64,000 bases of DNA from Alkalihalophilus pseudofirmus (GTDB lineage Bacteria; Bacillota; Bacilli; Bacillales; Bacillaceae_D). The notes below the pieces were generated by a model. The model was not told where the DNA came from and searched no databases. It was given only the letters and a program-made list of their open reading frames with translations. Within the stretch, counting starts at the first letter, position 1, and every line of letters begins with the position of its first letter. The DNA lies in contig NZ_CP117835.1 of the NCBI RefSeq assembly GCF_029094545.1, forward strand, positions 3,886,001-3,950,000. Direction: 5' to 3'. Below, one piece after another: positions 53,848-62,423 of the stretch. The position numbers were made by a program, and so were the translations under genes.

Positions 53848-54828
53848 TCAACCCTTCATTAATACATTTTCAATATATTGATACAGCTCGTGCCCCTCAC
53901 GCACCCATTCTTTTAGACGCTGTTTGTCAGAAGAAGATAGGCGGTCAACATTAACAAAGTGAATCCCAGCATATTCTTTGTGGCCACGTTGAAAAGAAAG
54001 CCGGTGAGTGAGCAATTCTTGAAAAGAAAGCTGATGGCTTTTTATATGACCATAAGCCGCAGGAAGCTTCTTCATCCTCTCAAGGGTAGAGGTCGCCATA
54101 ATGTTTTCTTTTAACGCAAGGAGGCGCAGTCCATTCACGTAAGGAAAGAGAACCGTTTGCTTGAGGTCAAATTTACCTTGGTGAATTCCTTTTGGCTCTG
54201 TTAATAATTGACCGAAAAAGCCGATTCCTTTTTTCACTCTCCCTGTGTTTTCCGTTAACCGCTTAAGAAGATCTGGTTTTGCTTTCAAATGATGCTGCAA
54301 ACGCTCTTTCAACTCAATAATATAATCAGCTTCACCCATAAAATGTCTGGCATCAGCTAATGTTAACACATAACGAAGCGTCTCCCAGGTATCCTCTTTT
54401 ACCCACTGATCGATTTGCTTTTGCCACGCAGCCCTCGACTTACACCAGCGTTTTGTTGAAGCCATTACTTTACCGTCACACTCTTCATAGCCGGCTGCCT
54501 TCAGCTCTAAGGTAATTTCACCGCCAAGCCTCATAAAATAATCTTCAAATTCATTAGAGTCATCGTCATAGACGATTCCATGATCTTGGTCACTATAATA
54601 AGACTGCTCAAGCCTGCCTGCACTTCCCATTACAAAGAAAGCAAAGTGAGCAGGAGGACTTCCCCACTCACTTTCAACAGTTTTCAATGCCCGGCACACT
54701 GCATGCTCCATCATTCGTTCATGAATATCTTGCAGCTTGCTCGGTTTTACTTCATTCAATGCTGATTGCCTTAAACCTTCATCACGGTGCTCATCTTCGA
54801 TAAAAGAGACCTTCTTGGAAACAGACAT
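53848..54828 (-). CDS. GlnD-like nucleotidyltransferase (DUF294 family)
   Basis: A 326-aa protein with a Pol-beta-type nucleotidyltransferase site GSAGRLEQSYYSDQDHGIVY (about residues 68-87: G-S-x-G-R-x-E then D-x-D), followed by a DUF294_C domain (about 160-325). This is the catalytic architecture of the GlnD uridylyltransferase N-terminus but without HD or ACT domains. ATG at 54828 lies 1 nt after the amt stop, with AGGAG inside the amt end, so translation is coupled. In other bacteria DUF294-exonuclease pairs sit by solute symporters; here the partner is an ammonium channel, which suggests a nitrogen role (inference). Confidence 0.85.
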   Translation of the reverse strand: MSVSKKVSFIEDEHRDEGLRQSALNEVKPSKLQDIHERMMEHAVCRALKTVESEWGSPPAHFAFFVMGSAGRLEQSYYSDQDHGIVYDDDSNEFEDYFMRLGGEITLELKAAGYEECDGKVMASTKRWCKSRAAWQKQIDQWVKEDTWETLRYVLTLADARHFMGEADYIIELKERLQHHLKAKPDLLKRLTENTGRVKKGIGFFGQLLTEPKGIHQGKFDLKQTVLFPYVNGLRLLALKENIMATSTLERMKKLPAAYGHIKSHQLSFQELLTHRLSFQRGHKEYAGIHFVNVDRLSSSDKQRLKEWVREGHELYQYIENVLMKG

Positions 54829-54829
54829 C

Positions 54830-56098
54830 CTATGCTCCTGCTTTTTCTTCTTTTTCCGGCATGCTTTCAGGATATCCATAGCTTCCGTGTTCACTTAAAT
54901 CAAGACCAAGAATTTCTTCTTCTTCAGATACACGCAGGCCTCCGACAATCGCTTTTGTCACTAACAACAATACATAAGATGCGATAAAAGCAAATGCTCC
55001 GCAAACGACTACGCTCAATGCTTGAACACCTAATTGAGAAAATCCACCGCCATAAAATAAACCGGCACTTCCGCCATTTAATGCTGCTAGTTCTGGTGTA
55101 GCAAAGAATCCAGTTGAGATTGTACCCCAAACACCAGCAACACCGTGTACAGACAGCGCAAAGATTGGATCGTCAATTTTTGCTTTATCAAAGAATTTCA
55201 TACTGAAGAATACGATTAGTCCGCCAATAAGACCGATAATAACTGCTGCCCAAGGAGCAACGAATGCACAAGATGCTGTAATGGCTACAAGACCTGCCAA
55301 TGCCCCGTTTAACATCGTCGGAACATCTGATTTACCGAGAATTGCCCAGGCAATAAATAGAGCGGCTACTGCACCAGCAGCTGCTGCAAGCTGAGTGTTT
55401 AATGCAACATATCCGAAGAATGCCCCGTCTACACCTAATGTACTACCTGCGTTAAATCCGAACCAACCAACCCATAAAATTAAAACCCCTAATGCTGTAT
55501 ACACCTGGTTATGCCCTGCTAAATCATTTACTGAACCATCTTTATTGAACTTTCCAAGACGAGGCTTCAATAGAATCGTTGCTGCAAGGGCCGCCATTGC
55601 ACCTGTTAAATGAACAACCGTTGAACCTGCGAAATCTTGCTTACCAAGCTCAGCTAACCAGCCGTCACCCCAAATCCAGTGCGCAACAATTGGATACACA
55701 AATGCCGAGAATAATACGGCAAATACGATATATGCAGATAATTTCGCACGCTCAGCAAATCCTCCGAAGGCAATCGTTAAAGCAATAGCTGCAAATGCCA
55801 GCTGGAAAAAGAAATCAATCGATCCTGCTAAGCCATCAAACATCGTGGTGAAATCTCCGAAGAAGAAATCACTTAGTCCAATAAATAAATTCCCTTCGCC
55901 ATATATAAATCCATAACCTACTGCCCAGAATACGAGTGATGCAATCCCAATTGTAAAAATGGTTTTCCCTGCAATATGCCCTGCATTCTTCATTCTGGTT
56001 GAACCTGCTTCAAGCAAGATAAACCCACCTTGCATTAACATGACAAGCACCGCACAAACCATTACCCACAGGTTATTCATCAAAAATAATTCATCCAT
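54830..56098 (-). CDS. amt: ammonium transporter
   Basis: A 422-aa Amt/NrgA channel with 11 helices. Family motifs: GGFILLEAGSTRMKNAGHIA, DFAGSTVVHLTGAMAALAAT with the first pore His, and PIFALSVHGVAGVWGTISTG with the second. The C-terminal tail GGLRVSEEEEILGLDLSEHG is the GlnK-binding type. B. subtilis amtB is followed by glnK; no glnK is here and a DUF294 nucleotidyltransferase follows instead. A TATAAT and a TnrA/GlnR-type box lie upstream. Confidence 0.96.
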   Translation of the reverse strand: MDELFLMNNLWVMVCAVLVMLMQGGFILLEAGSTRMKNAGHIAGKTIFTIGIASLVFWAVGYGFIYGEGNLFIGLSDFFFGDFTTMFDGLAGSIDFFFQLAFAAIALTIAFGGFAERAKLSAYIVFAVLFSAFVYPIVAHWIWGDGWLAELGKQDFAGSTVVHLTGAMAALAATILLKPRLGKFNKDGSVNDLAGHNQVYTALGVLILWVGWFGFNAGSTLGVDGAFFGYVALNTQLAAAAGAVAALFIAWAILGKSDVPTMLNGALAGLVAITASCAFVAPWAAVIIGLIGGLIVFFSMKFFDKAKIDDPIFALSVHGVAGVWGTISTGFFATPELAALNGGSAGLFYGGGFSQLGVQALSVVVCGAFAFIASYVLLLVTKAIVGGLRVSEEEEILGLDLSEHGSYGYPESMPEKEEKAGA

Positions 56099-56172
56099 CT
56101 TCTGACTCCCCCTTTGTTTTTGAAGCTGCTTACTCTGTTCGTCATGTAAGCTAACATCTGTTGTTAAGTCCT

Positions 56173-56223
56173 ATTATACGTTTTGAATATTCAGAATCTA
56201 CTGTCTTGTAAGATAAGCTGACA
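56173..56223 (-). promoter_or_regulatory. amt promoter with TnrA/GlnR-type box
   Basis: The box is TGTAAGATAAGCTGACA (56207-56223), fitting TGTNANAT....TNACA at all outer positions but with an altered centre. The -10 is TATAAT (56178-56173, minus strand). With a start near 56166, the box centre (56215) is at about -49, the spacing used by TnrA-activated promoters; the -35 is poor, as expected for an activated promoter. Confidence 0.7.
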
Positions 56224-56371
56224 TGGTTTCTGTTTACCCTCACAACCATGAAAACGCTTAATACATTGGGGTTTCAGTCATTTTACTAAAAGTACCAGAA
56301 TGAAAAATGTGATTAGAGAAAGAGTAACAAAGGGGGATTTTCGTCTTCCTCTAAAGAGACAGGGAGGTTTT

Positions 56372-57082
56372 ATGATGAACCAGCCAAATCAATTAAACCA
56401 ACAACAGCAAATGATGAATCAATCTCAAATGCAGTCAAATCAATTGCAGTCAAATCAGTTACCGCAAAACATGAGCCATGGAGGCCACGAAGTATTTGAT
56501 GCGCATGAGATTATCGCAGAAATGATTAACGTCCTTGATCAATATATGATGTTCCGTTCATTTATGAAGGATCAAGAGTTAATTGACATTCTTGATCGCC
56601 AGTACGCTTTTATTGAGAGTCAATATAATTTAATCGTAGATGCATTTTCTACGGGATCGAAGCCACAAGGCGGATCGACAGATGTATATAAAATGACTCA
56701 ATCCAATGATGTCGTATTCGGTATCAGCCCAACGCAGCCGAAAAAGCCTAACCGCTCCATTTCAGAAATTAAAGAAGCTGGCTTATCTGCACATATGTTA
56801 GGACTTCTTAAGACAACAGCCTCTACAATGACAATGACTTCAGTTGAGATGACGAACCCTGTACTGCGCAGGATTTTAGCAGATACAGTTCCAAATATGA
56901 TTGAGATGGCTTATGAAGTGTTTTTATACCAAAATAAACACGGATATTATCAAGTACCTCAGTTAAAGCAGCAAGATATGCAAACAATGACACAAGCTTA
57001 TGCTAAAACAACCGCACCGCCGCAAATGCCAAATGGCGGCGAAAATCAAACGCAGCAACAACAACAGCCTTTCATGCAATAA
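56372..57082 (+). CDS. spore coat protein, CotF family
   Basis: A 236-aa coat protein. The N-terminal ~40 residues are Gln/Asn/Met-rich (MMNQPNQLNQQQQMMNQSQM). The conserved domain starts FDAHEIIAEMINVLDQYMMF and continues through LGLLKTTASTMTMTSVEMTN and MIEMAYEVFLYQNKHGYYQV, as in CotF proteins; the tail is Gln-rich again. ATG at 56372 follows GGGAGG; a longer start at 56300 has no site. Divergent from amt. Confidence 0.9.
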   Translation: MMNQPNQLNQQQQMMNQSQMQSNQLQSNQLPQNMSHGGHEVFDAHEIIAEMINVLDQYMMFRSFMKDQELIDILDRQYAFIESQYNLIVDAFSTGSKPQGGSTDVYKMTQSNDVVFGISPTQPKKPNRSISEIKEAGLSAHMLGLLKTTASTMTMTSVEMTNPVLRRILADTVPNMIEMAYEVFLYQNKHGYYQVPQLKQQDMQTMTQAYAKTTAPPQMPNGGENQTQQQQQPFMQ

Positions 57083-57085
57083 CAT

Positions 57086-57120
57086 AAACCCGTAGTGAGA
57101 ATTCACTACGGGTTTGTTTT
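57086..57120. terminator. bidirectional terminator after the CotF-like gene
   Basis: AAACCCGTAGTGA / TCACTACGGGTTT with a 4-nt loop; TTTTA follows on the plus strand. It overlaps the last codons of the convergent AbrB-type gene. Confidence 0.88.
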
Positions 57121-58143
57121 AGGTTTCTCGGCAAACCACTTGATCAAAAAAGGCAGTACAAGAAATAAGGCTAGAACTCTAAGCATTTGCAAGGTGGCGA
57201 CCATTGTCGGTTCAATAGCAAGCATCGTAGCTGTTGAAGCCATTTCAGCGGCTCCTGCAGGAACTATGCTTAAGAGGCTTGTCGAATAGTTGATAGGAGT
57301 GAGGAAAAAGAAGATCGCAGCAAGCCCAAAGCTCATCAAAAAGTATAAAGCGAGTGTAAGCGCACTTGCCCCGCCTACCTGTTTTATTTCCTGAAAGGTT
57401 TCACGGTCAAACCGCATCCCAATAATGGCCCCCATTAACGCTTGCGCAAGCCCCGTCACAAAAAACGGCATCTCAGAAGCAGGAATCACCCATTGATGCA
57501 CAGAAAAACCAAGGACAATAGCAAAAAACAAAGCAGAACCTGGGAACCTTACTCTAGCCCCTAACCATAAAGTGACAATCACAACCACGATTAACGCAGC
57601 AATCGCTGTACTTCCACTTGTGAATGATACACCGTTTGAAGAAAGACCTGAATTTACAACTGGATGGCTCAAACCGACTATAAACGGAATAATGAAGACA
57701 AACAAAGTAATTCTTGTTGTATGAAAAGCTGCCACAAGCCGCTGGTCCGCTCCATATTCCTTACTCAGAGCAATCACCTCTGAAGCCCCTCCAGGCATAC
57801 AGCAAAAGAAAGCCGTGTTGGGGTGCATGCCTGTATATTTCAATAAAAATCTCCCTAAAAGAATACCGCCCACAATCGTTAAAATAAGGGTAATCAAAAA
57901 TGGCCCGATTAACATGTGGTAAGTAAGAAATTGTTCGGGGACCACCATAAATCCAATATTTCCGCCTATTAGCGCTAATGATACTTTAAAAAGAGAATCT
58001 GAAAAGAATAGTTTTTTAATATAAAACGCACTAACAATACCTGTCACTAATGAACCTAATAGCCACCCTGCAGGAACATTCAAGTAAGAAAAAGCAGCTC
58101 CAACAAGGGCTGCAATGATAAGAAAAGTTGCTTTTTGCAGCAT
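57106..58143 (-). CDS. AbrB-family membrane protein (putative transporter)
   Basis: A 345-aa protein with about ten helices of the bacterial AbrB (ammonia monooxygenase-like, PF05145-type) family. Each half carries a conserved motif: FSYLNVPAGWLLGSLVTGIV and HPNTAFFCCMPGGASEVIAL in the first, SIVPAGAAEMASTATMLAIE in the second. The name does not imply monooxygenase activity; a transport role is more likely but unproven. Not related to the AbrB DNA-binding regulator. ATG at 58143 after AAGGAG. Confidence 0.88.
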   Translation of the reverse strand: MLQKATFLIIAALVGAAFSYLNVPAGWLLGSLVTGIVSAFYIKKLFFSDSLFKVSLALIGGNIGFMVVPEQFLTYHMLIGPFLITLILTIVGGILLGRFLLKYTGMHPNTAFFCCMPGGASEVIALSKEYGADQRLVAAFHTTRITLFVFIIPFIVGLSHPVVNSGLSSNGVSFTSGSTAIAALIVVVIVTLWLGARVRFPGSALFFAIVLGFSVHQWVIPASEMPFFVTGLAQALMGAIIGMRFDRETFQEIKQVGGASALTLALYFLMSFGLAAIFFFLTPINYSTSLLSIVPAGAAEMASTATMLAIEPTMVATLQMLRVLALFLVLPFLIKWFAEKPKTNP

Positions 58144-58175
58144 GCAAACCGCTCCTTATATAATTAACGATGAAA

Positions 58176-58204
58176 AGCCTTCAATCCACATTAATTGAAG
58201 GCTT
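58176..58204 (-). terminator. terminator of the aldo/keto reductase gene
   Basis: On the minus strand AGCCTTCAAT / ATTGAAGGCT with an 8-nt loop followed by TTTC. Confidence 0.82.
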
Positions 58205-58212
58205 CTGTCCTA

Positions 58213-59040
58213 TTAAAAGTCAAAGGTCTCCGGGTCCGGACCATAACGCTTATCTTCATTTAACTCATCAAGCTTTCTAATTTCTTCTTGTGTCAATTCA
58301 AAATCAAAGATCTGGCTGTTTTCGATAATCCGTGACTCTGTTACAGATTTTGGGATCGTTACGACTTCATGTTCGATATTCCAGCGCAATAAGACCTGTG
58401 CAGGGGTTTTGTTATGAGCATTCGCTATCTCTTGGACAGTTGGATTAGAGAAGATGTCGCCCTTTGTCAATGGCCGCCAAGCCTCAACTTGAATCCCTTG
58501 CTCCTTACAATACTTCCTTAGATCTTCTTGCAATAAATAGGGATGAAACTCAATTTGATTCACCATAGGCTTGATTTCAGCTGTTTTTAGCAGCTCTTCT
58601 AAATGAGTTACATTAAAGTTACTTACACCGATCGCACGAACTTTTCCTGCTTTATACAACGTCTCAAGCGCTTTCCACGTATCCTTAAATTTATCCTCAA
58701 CCGGCCAGTGTACTAAATAAAGATCCAGTACATCGAGCCCGAGCTTGTTCATGCTTTGATCGAATGCACGAAGAGCAGACTCATACCCTTGATCGTCATT
58801 CCACACTTTAGTCGTAATGAAAAGCTCTTCTCTTGCCACTCCGCTTTTCTTAATGGCGCTGCCAACACCTTCTTCATTATAATAAACAGCTGCCGTATCA
58901 ATGCTTCGATACCCTGCTTTAATCGCTTTAATAACTGCTTGTTCTACTTCAGCTCCGTCTTCAGCTTTGTACACCCCTAGACCAAGCCACGGCATTTTCA
59001 CTCCATTATTGAGTGTTGCGTACGCTGTACTTGCATTCAT
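58213..59040 (-). CDS. aldo/keto reductase
   Basis: A 275-aa NADPH-dependent TIM-barrel reductase of aldehydes. Catalytic tetrad: Asp/Tyr in SIDTAAVYYNEEGVGSAIKK, Lys in FITTKVWNDDQGY and His in LDLYLVHWPVEDKFK. The cofactor loop TIPKSVTESRIIENSQIFDF is near the end. Close to YtbE/YvgN-type glyoxal reductases of Bacillus. ATG at 59040 follows GGAGCTG. Confidence 0.94.
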   Translation of the reverse strand: MNASTAYATLNNGVKMPWLGLGVYKAEDGAEVEQAVIKAIKAGYRSIDTAAVYYNEEGVGSAIKKSGVAREELFITTKVWNDDQGYESALRAFDQSMNKLGLDVLDLYLVHWPVEDKFKDTWKALETLYKAGKVRAIGVSNFNVTHLEELLKTAEIKPMVNQIEFHPYLLQEDLRKYCKEQGIQVEAWRPLTKGDIFSNPTVQEIANAHNKTPAQVLLRWNIEHEVVTIPKSVTESRIIENSQIFDFELTQEEIRKLDELNEDKRYGPDPETFDF

Positions 59041-59075
59041 AACTATCAGCTCCTTTTCAAATTAATTATTCTCAA

Positions 59076-59732
59076 CTAAGATTTATACCATTTGGACAGG
59101 AGAATTAAAAAAATGATCGTTGTAACGCTTAATGCGAGAACCATTAAATGGGCATCCATCATTCGGTTCGCTTGAACAGCATCATAAATGGCAATGGACA
59201 AGGTTTGCGTCTTTCCGGGGATATTCCCTGCGACCATAATCGTCGCACCAAACTCCCCCATCGCCCTCGCAAACCCTAATACAAGACCTGCTAAAATCCC
59301 TTTATAAGCGAGCGGTGCAATAATATACCGTAGTAATTGAAGGCCATGAGCACCGTCTAGTTTTGCTGCATCAAGTACCGATGTGGAAATGGACTCAAAC
59401 GATGCCTGTATCGGGCGGATTAAGAGCGGAAGGGCCGCAATAGCAGCTGCAATAACCGCCGCTTTCCATGTAAAAACAATCGGTTCCCCTGTTAACCCTT
59501 CTACCCACTGACCTATGAAGCTGTTCCTGCCAAGCGAGATAAGTAAATAGTATCCAAGGACGGTTGGAGGAACGATTAAAGGAATCGTAACTAACACAGA
59601 AAGCAGTCTTGTAAGCCTGGTTTTATGAAAAGCAAACCACCAAGCAAGCAACATTCCAATGACGAACGCAAACGCGGTGGCGATCATTGATATTCGAAGC
59701 GATAACAGTAAAGGTGTTAAGATCGTCTCCAT
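59076..59732 (-). CDS. modB: molybdate ABC transporter permease
   Basis: A 218-aa permease with about five helices; ARAMGEFGATIMVAGNIPGK is the ABC (EAA-type) loop typical of ModB. Start ATG at 59732 overlaps the modA stop by one base (TAATG), so translation is coupled. The family works with a ModC ATPase, which is not next to it; the neighbouring gene downstream is an aldo/keto reductase. Confidence 0.94.
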   Translation of the reverse strand: METILTPLLLSLRISMIATAFAFVIGMLLAWWFAFHKTRLTRLLSVLVTIPLIVPPTVLGYYLLISLGRNSFIGQWVEGLTGEPIVFTWKAAVIAAAIAALPLLIRPIQASFESISTSVLDAAKLDGAHGLQLLRYIIAPLAYKGILAGLVLGFARAMGEFGATIMVAGNIPGKTQTLSIAIYDAVQANRMMDAHLMVLALSVTTIIFLILLSKWYKS

Positions 59733-60499
59733 TACGGCAGGTCAAACCCGTATTTCACTAAAATTTCTTGTCCGCGTTTTCCTGTTAAATACTCGATGAA
59801 TTGCTTACTTTCTTCCTCCTTAGATGAAACAGCTGGAATTCCCAGTGCCTGAATAATCGGCTCATGTGCAGCCTCATCAACAAGTTGATACTCATAATCT
59901 GTATCACTTACTAAAGCCAAGGCTACCATACCAACATCAGCATTACCTGACTCAACATATTGATAGGCTTGTCTAATATTTTCCGCATAGACGAGCTTTT
60001 CTTCTATCTGCTCCCAAATTCCCCATGACTCTAATGTCTCTTTAGCTGCCTTTCCGTAAGGCGCGTGTTCAGGGTTAGCAATCGCAATGGTCCCTACCTC
60101 ATCGCTTAAAAGATATTGCTGCGCTTGCCCGCTTTCTAATAAGAGACTTTCCTCTTCATACATCAATACATTACGGCCAATGGCATAATAGTGTTTTGAA
60201 TCAGCCAGTATTGCTTCTTGCTCAATCAACTCATCAATATACGATTCATGTGCAGCTAAAAACAAATCATAAGGCGCACCCTCGTTGATTTGCTGAGTAA
60301 TCAATCCAGTAGAACCAAACGTAAACTCAAGAGGAATCCCCGTCTCATTTGTAAATTCCTCCCCCGCCTCCGTCAATGCATGATACAAATCGGATGCAGC
60401 TGCAATATATAACGGTTCATCTTCATCATTTGCGTTAGTACAGCCTGTCAAAATAAATACATGTAAAATAAAGAGTGTGCCAATTAGTTTATTTATCAT
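59732..60499 (-). CDS. modA: molybdate-binding lipoprotein
   Basis: A 255-aa substrate-binding protein. The signal peptide ends in a lipobox (MINKLIGTLFILHVFILTGC), so the mature protein is tethered through Cys. Binding-site segments: IAAASDLYHALTEAGEEFTN and FTFGSTGLITQQINEGAPYD. ATG at 60499 follows AAAGG by 11 nt; a longer frame from 60553 crosses a 14-nt tandem duplication and has no ribosome site. Upstream of modB, coupled to it. Confidence 0.93.
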   Translation of the reverse strand: MINKLIGTLFILHVFILTGCTNANDEDEPLYIAAASDLYHALTEAGEEFTNETGIPLEFTFGSTGLITQQINEGAPYDLFLAAHESYIDELIEQEAILADSKHYYAIGRNVLMYEEESLLLESGQAQQYLLSDEVGTIAIANPEHAPYGKAAKETLESWGIWEQIEEKLVYAENIRQAYQYVESGNADVGMVALALVSDTDYEYQLVDEAAHEPIIQALGIPAVSSKEEESKQFIEYLTGKRGQEILVKYGFDLP

Positions 60500-60518
60500 C
60501 TTGCTTTTAGCCTTTCTA

Positions 60519-60546
60519 TTGTGGTCTGTCATTTGTGGTCTGTCAT
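60519..60546 (-). repeat. 14-bp tandem duplication before modA
   Basis: Two exact direct copies of TTGTGGTCTGTCAT (plus strand), directly upstream of modA. The copies would shift frame by 14 nt in the upstream reading frame, which argues against the longer modA start. It may be a recent slippage event. Confidence 0.85.
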
Positions 60547-60764
60547 TTGTCATCTGTTTATAAATAGTATGTACAACCTACTCTATTCTACCTTTTTCCA
60601 AATTCCATTTGAAGGCATTTGCTCATTTTTAAAAATATTCCCATAACAGCTATTAATAAAATAGAGTGGCTTTGACTTTAAAAGATAAAAATATGTTAGA
60701 GGAAATTTGCCTCTGGCTGAACGTTACTTCGCTGTGTTGTTGCTCGTTTAAGGAATATTGGAAA

Positions 60765-60995
60765 TGAAGAATTCATAAATTCAAAACGTTAAGTGCCTTA
60801 AACATGGGTTATAGCGTAGTCTTCGCTCCTGAAATATGCTTCGCTTTCCGCGGTGAGCGAGTACCTGTAGTGGAGATCAACAATTACTGCAAGGGGACCC
60901 ATTTTCCAGTGTATTTATTTCTGTTATGAGTGAAGACGATGAGAATGCTGCCGTGACGCCAGTGGAAAGCGTGTGCCTGCAGCGGAGCTCAACAA
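60765..60995. repeat. mosaic of repeat families A and B
   Basis: Starts with AGTGCCTTAAACATGGGTTATAGC (shared with 31735-31760), then the start of family A (GCTCCTGAAATATGCTTCGC), and switches near TGAGCGAGTACCTGTAGTGG to family B end sequence; a second B end (GAAAGCGTGTGCCTGCAGCG) lies near 60965. It looks like a recombined or decayed composite in the 500-nt modA-ung gap. No gene is seen there. Confidence 0.7.
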
Positions 60996-61016
60996 CCACT
61001 ATAAGGGCGCAGGAAA

Positions 61017-61050
61017 AACTCCCTTCAGATCAACTTTTTCTAAGGGAGTT
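61017..61050 (-). terminator. ung terminator
   Basis: On the minus strand AACTCCCTT / AAGGGAGTT with a 16-nt loop and a following T-run, 60 nt after the ung stop. Confidence 0.75.
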
Positions 61051-61109
61051 ACATTAATTAGCGATTCGTTCGTCTTCTAAGTTAAACCTTTTCGTTACAT
61101 CCTATTCTT

Positions 61110-61784
61110 TTAACGATTTGGGAGCTGCCATTCAATCGGTTCTTCACCCATATCTGTTAAGATGCTATTGATCTTTGAAAATGGCCTGCTTCCAAAAAAT
61201 CCGCGATGGGCTGACAGCGGACTCGGATGTGGAGCTGTAATGATATAATGATGATCATTTGTAATTCGCTTGCTTTTTGCTTCTGCATGCTTACCCCAAA
61301 GCACAAAAATGACAGGCTTTTCTCTTTCATTCAGAAGGTCAATCACCCGATCGGTAAAAAGCTCCCAGCCGCGCCCTTTATGTGAAGCTGCTTGTCCTCC
61401 CCTTACCGAGAGAACAGTATTTAATAAAAGAACACCTTGCTCTGCCCAGGGAACAAGATATCCGTTATTAGGAATCGAAGCGCCGAGATCTTCTTTTAAT
61501 TCTTTAAACATATTTTGAAGAGATGGCGGGATGCGGACATCAGGCCTCACTGAAAAGCTTAGTCCATGTGCTTGATCAGGTCCATGGTAGGGATCCTGTC
61601 CAAGAATGACCACTTTTGTATCACGGTAAGATGTTAATTGAAGGGCTTCAAAGAGGTGATGCATTGAGGGATAAACTATTTCCTCTTGGTATTCCTTTTT
61701 TAAAAACTCGCGGAGCTCTTTATAATAAGGCTGCTCAAACTGATCTTTAAGCAGTTCGTTCCAATCATTTTTTAAGATACTCAT
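61110..61784 (-). CDS. ung: uracil-DNA glycosylase
   Basis: Removes uracil from DNA to start base-excision repair. 224 aa. Catalytic water-activating loop [20 protein letters not shown] and the [13 protein letters not shown] minor-groove loop are intact. ATG at 61784 follows GGAGGTAA. Monocistronic. In B. subtilis it is beside ywdI and close to the sac genes. Confidence 0.97.
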   Translation of the reverse strand: MSILKNDWNELLKDQFEQPYYKELREFLKKEYQEEIVYPSMHHLFEALQLTSYRDTKVVILGQDPYHGPDQAHGLSFSVRPDVRIPPSLQNMFKELKEDLGASIPNNGYLVPWAEQGVLLLNTVLSVRGGQAASHKGRGWELFTDRVIDLLNEREKPVIFVLWGKHAEAKSKRITNDHHYIITAPHPSPLSAHRGFFGSRPFSKINSILTDMGEEPIEWQLPNR

Positions 61785-61944
61785 ACCTGTTTACCTCCAT
61801 GTTATATCTAAGTTTTTTTAGTAGTATAACATGGGACAAACTAAATGCTTTTGTCTCACTAAATAAGTAGTATAAAAGCATTAGGACACATCTGTCGAAT
61901 TCTAAGATTAAACAGGACAATATAACTGAATATTCAAACTATTA

Positions 61945-61973
61945 TTGTGAGAATTTTACAGCTGTGGTACAAT
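61945..61973 (+). promoter_or_regulatory. sigma-A promoter of the small-peptide gene
   Basis: TTGTGA (61945-61950), a 17-nt spacer, then TACAAT (61968-61973) preceded by TGTGG. Expected start near 61980. Confidence 0.72.
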
Positions 61974-62039
61974 CAGAAGTGACATATATTCCATATTTAT
62001 CCTTACTTTATAATGCACCTATGCAGACTCTTATAACAC

Positions 62040-62080
62040 GAGTCCTACCAGTCGTTCTTCTACTGTGTAGGGCTCTTTTT
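62040..62080 (+). terminator. leader terminator ahead of the small-peptide gene
   Basis: GAGTCCTAC pairs with GTAGGGCTC (9 bp, one wobble) around an 18-nt loop, directly followed by TTTTT. It lies between the promoter at 61945 and the small ORF at 62105, so most transcripts may end here, giving a ~100-nt RNA, unless read through. Confidence 0.65.
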
Positions 62081-62104
62081 GTAAAAAAGGGGGGGATAAA
62101 AGTG

Positions 62105-62233
62105 ATGGAGTTGCTTGAGCAGTTGTTGACGTTGTCCGTACTTGCTGCCACTTGCTTCTCTACCGTCATGTTAGGTATCAAACATTTAAAAGAGATTAAA
62201 AAGAAACCTAAAAAGAGAAGACGATTCCCTTGA
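62105..62233 (+). CDS. small membrane peptide with basic tail (toxin-like?)
   Basis: A 42-aa peptide: MELLEQLLTLSVLAATCFST forms one hydrophobic helix, then a strongly basic tail (LKEIKKKPKKRRRFP). ATG at 62105 follows a GGGGGGG ribosome site by 9 nt; a GTG one codon earlier is possible. The shape resembles holin-like or type I toxin peptides of Bacillus, but I cannot assign a family, and it could instead be a small regulator. No antisense promoter was recognised. Upstream is its own promoter with a leader terminator. Confidence 0.6.
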   Translation: MELLEQLLTLSVLAATCFSTVMLGIKHLKEIKKKPKKRRRFP

Positions 62234-62423
62234 GGAAATCGCCTATATGAGATTTTTTTGCCTACGAGTAAAGTATAATACCGAATAAACTAATTTATAC
62301 AACAAACTTTCTAAATTTTCAATCTAATATAAGTGTATTTATATTGTAAGTGTAAATGGGATATATGTCGAGCATTTTAGCACTTTTTATCAAAAAAATT
62401 CTTATTCACTAGGGGGAGTCGCA

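Noticed and set aside
56249-56262. cre-like TGAAAACGCTTAAT between amt and the CotF-like gene
   Set aside because: Fits most consensus positions but fails at the last two, and its position (about -90 from the amt start) does not clearly explain control.
61964-62104. Longer version of the small peptide
   Set aside because: It would begin within the -10 element of the promoter and run through the leader terminator, with no ribosome site.
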